The notes beneath the pieces are model-generated. The model was given only the letters and a program-made list of their open reading frames with translations. It ran no database searches and was not told the origin of the DNA. DNA of 64,000 nucleotides from Terrabacter sp040702505 (GTDB lineage: Bacteria; Actinomycetota; Actinomycetes; Actinomycetales; Dermatophilaceae): positions 248,001 through 312,000 of the forward strand of contig NZ_JBFBLC010000006.1 of NCBI RefSeq assembly GCF_040702505.1. The letters are read 5' to 3'. Below, one piece after another: positions 59,074 to 64,000 of this stretch (position 1 is the stretch's first letter; each line of letters opens with the position of its first letter). A program made the translations under genes and the position numbers.

Positions 59074-60092
59074 GCGCCGTTGCCGCACAGACCCACCCGA
59101 TCGAGGTGCCGACCTCCCCGGTGCTCGACGTCCAGCACCTCGACGTGCGGCTCGGCCGCTTCCACCTGCTGCACGACGTCTCGTTCGGCATCGAGCGGGG
59201 CGAGCGCGTCGGCCTGATCGGCGAGTCCGGCTCGGGCAAGTCGTTGACGAGCCTGGCCCTGCTCGGGCTGCTCCCCGACGACGCCGAGGTCAGCGGCTCC
59301 ATCCGGCTCGCAGGGGTCGGCGCCGACCTCGTCGGTGCCCACGAGCGTGACCTGGCGGCCGTCCGCGGTCGCGACGTCGCGATGGTCTTCCAGGAGCCGA
59401 TGACGGCCCTCAACCCCACCATGCGGGTCGGCGACCAGGTCGCGGAGGCGATCACGACGCATACCCGTCGGGGCGGACCCGACCGGCGTGCCGCACGCGC
59501 GCGGGCGGTCGAGCTGCTCGACCAGGTCGGCCTGCCCGACTCCCGCGACGCGGCGAGGGCATACCCCCACCAGCTGTCGGGAGGGCAGCGCCAGCGCGTC
59601 GTCGTCGCGATCGCCCTGGCCAACGACCCGGCCCTGCTCGTGTGCGACGAGCCGACGACCGCCCTCGACGTCACCGTCCAGGCGCGCGTGCTCGACCTCA
59701 TCGTGCGCGGCGTGACGGCGCGCGACTCCGCGATGCTGTTCATCACGCACGACCTCTCGGTGGTCGCCACGGTGTGCGAGCGAGTGCTGGTGATGTACGG
59801 CGGCCGGATCGTCGAGGCCGGCCCGGTCGGCGAGGTCTTCCGGCGGCCGCGCCACCGCTACACCCAGGGGCTGCTCGCGGCCTCCGACCTCGACTCGGCC
59901 GTTCCCGGTGGACGGCTGCCGACGATCCGCGGCACCGTGCCCCCGGCCGGCGAGTTCCCCGACGGCTGCGTGTTCCGCAGCCGGTGCGACCACGCCACGG
60001 AGGTGTGCGCCACCGACCCCGAGTGGGCGGGTCCGGATCCCGGCGACGGCTACGCCTGCCACCACCCGGCCGACGAGGAGCGTGTGCCGTGA
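59070..60092 (+). CDS. ABC transporter ATPase (DppD/OppD type)
   Basis: A 340-residue ATPase with Walker A GESGSGKS, signature LSGGQRQR and Walker B LLVCDEPTTALD, followed by the oligopeptide/dipeptide C-terminal domain with the Cys cluster (CVFRSRCDHATEVC) that probably binds an iron-sulfur cluster, as in DppD/DppF. It forms a heterodimer with the next gene product. The start overlaps the permease stop (ATGA). Confidence 0.93.
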   Translation: MSAVAAQTHPIEVPTSPVLDVQHLDVRLGRFHLLHDVSFGIERGERVGLIGESGSGKSLTSLALLGLLPDDAEVSGSIRLAGVGADLVGAHERDLAAVRGRDVAMVFQEPMTALNPTMRVGDQVAEAITTHTRRGGPDRRAARARAVELLDQVGLPDSRDAARAYPHQLSGGQRQRVVVAIALANDPALLVCDEPTTALDVTVQARVLDLIVRGVTARDSAMLFITHDLSVVATVCERVLVMYGGRIVEAGPVGEVFRRPRHRYTQGLLAASDLDSAVPGGRLPTIRGTVPPAGEFPDGCVFRSRCDHATEVCATDPEWAGPDPGDGYACHHPADEERVP

Positions 60093-60919
60093 CGACGCCA
60101 GCCATCCGGGTGCACGAGCTGCGCCGGACCTACCGCCGACCCCGCACGTCGCTGCGGCAGCCCGGGCCCGTCGTCGAGGCGCTCAAGGGCGTGTCGTTCG
60201 ACGTGGGGCGCGGCGAGCGGTTCGGCATCGTCGGCGAGTCCGGCTGCGGCAAGTCGACGCTGATGCGGCTGCTCGCCGGACTCGACCAGCCGACGAGCGG
60301 GGTGGTGGAGGTCGAGGGCCAGACGGTCTCCGGCGTGCCGGAGCGCCGGCTCGGCTTCCTGCGCTCGAGCCTGCAGCTGGTCTTCCAGGACCCGATGGGC
60401 TCGCTCGACCCGCGCATGCGGGTGCGCGACATCATCGCCGAGCCGCTCGTGGCCCAGGGCCTGCCGAACCGGGAGGCGCGGGTCACCGAGCTGCTCGAGG
60501 CCGTGGGGCTCAGCCCCGCGGCGGCAGACCGTTTCCCGCACCAGTTCTCGGGTGGCCAGCGCCAGCGCATCTCGATCGCCCGGGCACTCGCCCCGTCGCC
60601 GTCGATCCTGCTCGCCGACGAGCCGGTGAGCGCCCTCGACGTGTCGGTGCGGGCCCAGGTGCTCAACCTCATCACCGAGCTCGTGGGCGAGCTCGGCCTC
60701 ACCCTCGTCTTCGTCTCGCACGACCTCTCGGTGGTGCGGCACGTGTGCGACCGCGTCGCCGTCATGAGCGAGGGCGAGATCGTCGAGGCGGGGCCGACGC
60801 AGCGGATCTTCGACGACCCCCAGCACCCGTACACCCGGCGTCTGCTGCGCGCCGCCCCGAGCATGCGCCGTGCCCTTGCCGGCGCCGGCACCGCAGACCT
60901 CCTTGGAGACGCATCGTGA
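60089..60919 (+). CDS. ABC transporter ATPase (DppF/OppF type, short)
   Basis: A 276-residue ATPase with Walker A GESGCGKS, signature FSGGQRQR and Walker B LLADEPVSALD. It lacks the Cys-rich C-terminal extension of its partner and ends soon after the fold (typical members are 310-330), which is a mild truncation but common in this subgroup. GTG start in a GTGA overlap with the previous gene. Confidence 0.9.
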   Translation: MTTPAIRVHELRRTYRRPRTSLRQPGPVVEALKGVSFDVGRGERFGIVGESGCGKSTLMRLLAGLDQPTSGVVEVEGQTVSGVPERRLGFLRSSLQLVFQDPMGSLDPRMRVRDIIAEPLVAQGLPNREARVTELLEAVGLSPAAADRFPHQFSGGQRQRISIARALAPSPSILLADEPVSALDVSVRAQVLNLITELVGELGLTLVFVSHDLSVVRHVCDRVAVMSEGEIVEAGPTQRIFDDPQHPYTRRLLRAAPSMRRALAGAGTADLLGDAS

Positions 60920-62442
60920 CCACGAAGTACACCCCCGAACACCCGGCTGGGCTGCCGGTCGGCGACGGCTGGGTCGACGTCGACGAGACCGCGACCGTGA
61001 CCTTCCCCTACACGGGCGAGGTCGTCGCGCCGGCGCCCGTCGGATCGAGCGCGATTGCCGCACAGGCGCTCTCGTATGCCGCCGCCGTCCGGGAGCTGAT
61101 GGGCTCGCTCCCGTCGCATGCCCGGCGGGCGGCCCTGATGGAGACGCACCGGGTCTTCTCGGAGCGGCGCGCGGAGGTCGAGCAGCTCCTCGTCCTCGAG
61201 ACCGGCAAGCCGCTCGTCGACTGCCGGGTCGAGGTCGACCGCACCCTGCTCACCCTCGTCACCGCGGCGGAGGAGGTGGCGCGGCTGCACGGTGAGACGG
61301 TGCCGCTGGACCTGCTCCCCAGCGGCGAGGGGCTCCTCGGCTTCTGGGTGCGCAAGCCGGTCGGCGTGGTCGTCGGCATCGCAGGGTTCAACTACCCGCT
61401 GCTGCTCGCCGTGCACAAGCTGGCGCCGTCCCTGGCCGCGGGCTGCCCGGTCGTCGTGAAGCCGGCTCCGCAGACGCCGCTGGCCACGCTGTGGCTCGTG
61501 CACGTGCTGCGGGAGGCGCTGGCGGCCGTCGGGGGCCCGCGCGCCGCCATCCAGCTCGTCACCGGGGGGGCGGAGGTCGGGGTGGCCCTCACCACGGATC
61601 CGCGGGTGGCGGCCGTCTCCTTCACCGGGTCGGCCGCCGTCGGGCACCGCATCGCCAAGGACGCGGCCCCCACCAAGGTGCTGCTCGAGCTCGGGTCCAA
61701 CGCCGCCCTCGTCGTCGCCGCAGACGCGGACGTCCAGGCGGCCGCGGACGCAGTGGTCCGAGGCGGCTACTACGCCTCCGGGCAGGCCTGCATCAGCGTG
61801 CAGCGCGTCGTCGTCGTCGAGTCGGCTCGGTCGCGGTTCCTCGAGGCGCTGTCGGCGCGCATGGACCAGGTGGTCGTGGGTGACCCGCGTGACGAGGCGA
61901 CCCGAGTGTCGGCCCTGATCGACGCGCGGTCCACGGCGCGGGTGGTCGAGTGGGTGCGAGCCGCCTGCGATGCCGGCGGCACCCTGGTGCACGGCGGCGG
62001 CATACGGGACGGGGTGGTCGAGCCGACGGTGCTGCTCGACGTGCCGGACGGCGAGCTCGCCTGGGACGAGGAGATCTTCGGGCCCGTCGTGGTGGTCCGG
62101 TCGGTTCCGGACCTCGACTCGGCGATCGACGTCGTGAACCGGTCGCGCTACGGGCTGCACGCGAGCGTCTTCACCGAGGGGCTGGGCTCGGCGTTCGCCG
62201 CGATCGACCGGATCGAGGCGGGCGGCGTGGTCGTCAACGAGGTGCCCGGGTTCCGGTCCGACGTCATGCCCTACGGCGGGGTCAAGGCCAGCGGGGTCGG
62301 CCGCGAGGGTCCGCGCTTCGCGATCGAGGAGCTGACCGTGACGCGGATGGCCATCATCCGTCCGTCGGCCGTGCGCGCTGCGGCGCCCTCGGCCACCGAC
62401 CCGGCACTGGCGCCGGAGAAGCAGGGGAGCGCGCATGAGTGA
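60916..62442 (+). CDS. Aldehyde dehydrogenase family protein
   Basis: A 508-residue NAD(P)-dependent aldehyde dehydrogenase. Catalytic residues are N159 (GFNYPLLL), E258 (LLELGSNA) and C292 (GQACISVQ); the nucleotide site is FTGSAAVGHRIA. All are intact. A 35-residue C-terminal tail is Ala/Pro-rich. The operon suggests it oxidises an aldehyde intermediate released from the imported compound. GTGA overlap with the ATPase; an eight-base overlap (ATGAGTGA) with the SDR gene. Confidence 0.93.
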   Translation: MTTKYTPEHPAGLPVGDGWVDVDETATVTFPYTGEVVAPAPVGSSAIAAQALSYAAAVRELMGSLPSHARRAALMETHRVFSERRAEVEQLLVLETGKPLVDCRVEVDRTLLTLVTAAEEVARLHGETVPLDLLPSGEGLLGFWVRKPVGVVVGIAGFNYPLLLAVHKLAPSLAAGCPVVVKPAPQTPLATLWLVHVLREALAAVGGPRAAIQLVTGGAEVGVALTTDPRVAAVSFTGSAAVGHRIAKDAAPTKVLLELGSNAALVVAADADVQAAADAVVRGGYYASGQACISVQRVVVVESARSRFLEALSARMDQVVVGDPRDEATRVSALIDARSTARVVEWVRAACDAGGTLVHGGGIRDGVVEPTVLLDVPDGELAWDEEIFGPVVVVRSVPDLDSAIDVVNRSRYGLHASVFTEGLGSAFAAIDRIEAGGVVVNEVPGFRSDVMPYGGVKASGVGREGPRFAIEELTVTRMAIIRPSAVRAAAPSATDPALAPEKQGSAHE

Positions 62443-63235
62443 GGCTGCGGAGACGGGCACGGGGCGTCCGGACTACTCGCGGCTGTTCCGGCTGGACGGC
62501 CGTCGTGCCGTCGTGGTCGGGGCGGGGAGCGGGATCGGCCGGGAGAGCGCCCTGGCGCTCGCGGCGCACGGAGCCGAGGTCGTCTGTGCCGACCGCGACG
62601 TCGCGGCCGCCAAGGAGACGGTGGCCCTGGGAGCCGGCACGGAGGCGTACGAGCTCGACGTCACGGACACCGAGGCCGTGGGGCGCGCGGCGACGGAGCT
62701 CGGGGACGTGGACGTGCTCGTGTTCACGGCGGCGACGAACGTGCGCAAGCGCCTCCTCGACTACACCGCAGAGGAGTTCGACCGGGTGGTCGGGCTGAAC
62801 CTCCGGTCCTCGTTCGAACTCGTGCGGGCGTTCGGGGCCGGGATGGCCGAGCGCGGCCGCGGAAGCATCGTCGGGTTCAGCTCGATCCGGGCGGTCACGG
62901 TGGAGCCCGGGCAGGGGGTCTACGCGGCGACGAAGGCCGGCCTCGTCCAGATGCTGCGAACCGCAGCGGTCGAGCTCGGCGAGCAGGGTGTGCGGGTCAA
63001 CGCGATCGCCCCGGGCATCGTCGATACGCCGCTGACGGCCCAGATCCGTGCCGTCCCCGAGTGGCAGCAGGCGTATGCGCGCAAGAGCGCCCTCGGTAGG
63101 TGGTCGAGACCGGACGAGCTCGTGGGCGCGGTCGTCTACCTGGCGTCCGACGCGTCCTCCTTCGTCACCGGCAGCCAGCTCTTCGTGGACGGGGGCTGGA
63201 CGGTCATCGACGGACGCTACACGCCGCCGACGTGA
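62435..63235 (+). CDS. Short-chain dehydrogenase/reductase
   Basis: A 266-residue SDR. The cofactor loop is GAGSGIG (29-35), the catalytic residues S150, Y163 and K167 (VYAATKAG) are present, and D74 (ELDVTD) helps bind the adenine ring. The acidic residue at the end of strand 2 (ADRD) points to NAD rather than NADP. It is the last gene of the catabolic operon; substrate unknown, probably an alcohol or hydroxy acid. Confidence 0.93.
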   Translation: MSEAAETGTGRPDYSRLFRLDGRRAVVVGAGSGIGRESALALAAHGAEVVCADRDVAAAKETVALGAGTEAYELDVTDTEAVGRAATELGDVDVLVFTAATNVRKRLLDYTAEEFDRVVGLNLRSSFELVRAFGAGMAERGRGSIVGFSSIRAVTVEPGQGVYAATKAGLVQMLRTAAVELGEQGVRVNAIAPGIVDTPLTAQIRAVPEWQQAYARKSALGRWSRPDELVGAVVYLASDASSFVTGSQLFVDGGWTVIDGRYTPPT

Positions 63236-63292
63236 GCGGGGGGTGTGGATGACGCCGGTGCACTGTCACCGGTGGGGGCCATGCTCGGGGGC

Positions 63293-63727
63293 ATGCGTTT
63301 CGAGGAGCTGCCCAGGGACTGGGCCCAACGGCCCGTCACCGACCCCGAGGTCTTCGAGGGTGTCGTCGACCTCATCGCCACCGACCGGTCGAGGTCCGAG
63401 GGCGCCACGTGGCTGCTGCTGTGCCATCCGAACGGCAGGCTGCTGCAGCCGATCTGCGTGCCGGACGAGCCGCGGCGCGTCGACGTCGGGCGCGTCCTGG
63501 AGGGCGTGGGCCGCCTGCTCGGTGAGGTCAGTGGGCAGGACGTCCACGACGTCGTCATGGTGATCGCTCGCCCCGGCAGGCTCACGGCGACCCCCCGCGA
63601 CCACGACCTCCGGGCGGCGTTCGAGGGGGCGTGCCGGGTCAGCGGGGTCACGTTGCGGGCCGTTGCGATCGCGGCGCCGAGCGGGGTGGCAGTCCTCCCG
63701 GCGGAGGGGGACTGGGCGGCCGCTTGA
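63293..63727 (+). CDS. Conserved-looking hypothetical protein
   Basis: A 144-residue soluble protein beginning MRFEELPRDWAQRPVTDPEV. It has an ordinary alpha/beta composition (DVHDVVMVIARPGRLTATPRD) and no signal peptide or membrane helix. I do not recognise the family. Two earlier in-frame starts exist (63245 GTG and 63281 ATG); none has a good ribosome-binding site, so the start is uncertain. It stands alone after the catabolic operon. Confidence 0.7.
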   Translation: MRFEELPRDWAQRPVTDPEVFEGVVDLIATDRSRSEGATWLLLCHPNGRLLQPICVPDEPRRVDVGRVLEGVGRLLGEVSGQDVHDVVMVIARPGRLTATPRDHDLRAAFEGACRVSGVTLRAVAIAAPSGVAVLPAEGDWAAA

Positions 63728-63786
63728 CCCGGCCGGCAGGTGGTCGTTGGTGCACCTTCCCGCATGGCGCCGAAGGGCGGGCGAGG

Positions 63787-63846
63787 TAGCGTCGAGACGT
63801 GGTCGTCGCGCACGCGGTGACGCTTCTCGGACACGAGGGGACCTGA
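63787..63846 (+). promoter_or_regulatory. Leaderless promoter and 15-codon leader ORF before the terminal membrane gene
   Basis: TAGCGT (63787-63792), six bases, then GTG at 63799 opens a 15-codon ORF (VVVAHAVTLLGHEGT) whose TGA (63844-63846) overlaps the ATG of the next gene by one base (TGATG). Either the mRNA starts at 63799 and is a short leader for coupling, or the ORF is a chance reading of a 47-base 5' UTR. Confidence 0.45.
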
Positions 63847-64000
63847 TGGACGAGCCGGCTGAGGGCACCCTGAGGACGGTGACGCGCTCCTACCGACGCG
63901 ACCTCGGAGCCACCTGGTGGGCGGCGCTCGTCGTCGTCACGGTGGTGCTCGGGCTGATCGGGCGAGGCTCCAGTGGGTTCTGGAGCGTCTTCCTGTGGAG
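63846..64000 (+). CDS. Membrane protein, N-terminal part (truncated by window)
   Basis: Fifty-one residues are visible: a charged N-terminus (MDEPAEGTLRTVTRSYRRDLG) and one strong membrane helix (TWWAALVVVTVVLGLIGR). The rest lies outside the window and no family can be given. GAGGGG seven bases before the ATG is a fair ribosome-binding site. Confidence 0.6.
   Translation, partial: MDEPAEGTLRTVTRSYRRDLGATWWAALVVVTVVLGLIGRGSSGFWSVFLW

Overview
The window is very GC-rich (around 70% or more), densely coded DNA. It looks chromosomal and comes from an actinobacterium, probably a Micrococcales member of the Intrasporangiaceae type. The grounds are the lexA / LysM / nrdR / nrdJ neighbourhood, GTG starts, ATGA and GTGA gene overlaps, a DUF222-HNH gene and a WS/DGAT acyltransferase. 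The family assignment is inference. I see no rRNA, tRNA, CRISPR array, transposase or phage gene.

Layout. 1-0.7 kb: the end of a DegV-like gene and plsY. 0.7-7.5 kb (minus): a MacAB-like export operon with two periplasmic-adaptor-type proteins, a lipoprotein, a permease and an ATPase; the three extracytoplasmic parts carry Gly/Phe-rich tails. 7.6-12.3 kb: purU, comEA and comEC. 12.3-18.4 kb (minus): a cupin, a DUF1295 membrane protein with a cyclopropane-fatty-acid-type methyltransferase, gamma-glutamyltransferase with an AhpD-like protein, and a LysR regulator divergent from a sirtuin. 19.4-27.3 kb: a membrane protein, lexA, the LysM cell-division gene with SOS boxes, an orphan GAF histidine kinase, then nrdR and nrdJ with NrdR boxes. 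27.4-38 kb: an MFS exporter with its MarR regulator and operator, malic enzyme, a left-handed beta-helix protein, an aldo/keto reductase, a DUF222-HNH nuclease under a near-perfect SOS box, a PLP decarboxylase and WS/DGAT. 38-49.6 kb: a secreted BNR-repeat protein with a lipoprotein, four universal stress proteins (one coupled to an MFS transporter), a NERD membrane protein, a ChaB-like protein and small stress-type genes. 49.6-52 kb: tex. 52-63.2 kb: a catabolic island made of an amidase and a FadR-type GntR regulator, divergent from a nine-kilobase operon of dehydrogenase, dipeptide-type ABC importer, aldehyde dehydrogenase and SDR, with a FadR-like operator between the two. 63.2-64 kb: a hypothetical gene and a truncated membrane protein.

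Two signals cut across the genes. The octamer GTATGCCG/CGGCATAC occurs 28 times by hand count, where base composition predicts about two. At least eight genes have a TANNNT -10 element exactly six bases before the start codon, which predicts leaderless mRNAs; in three of them that -10 is formed by the octamer.
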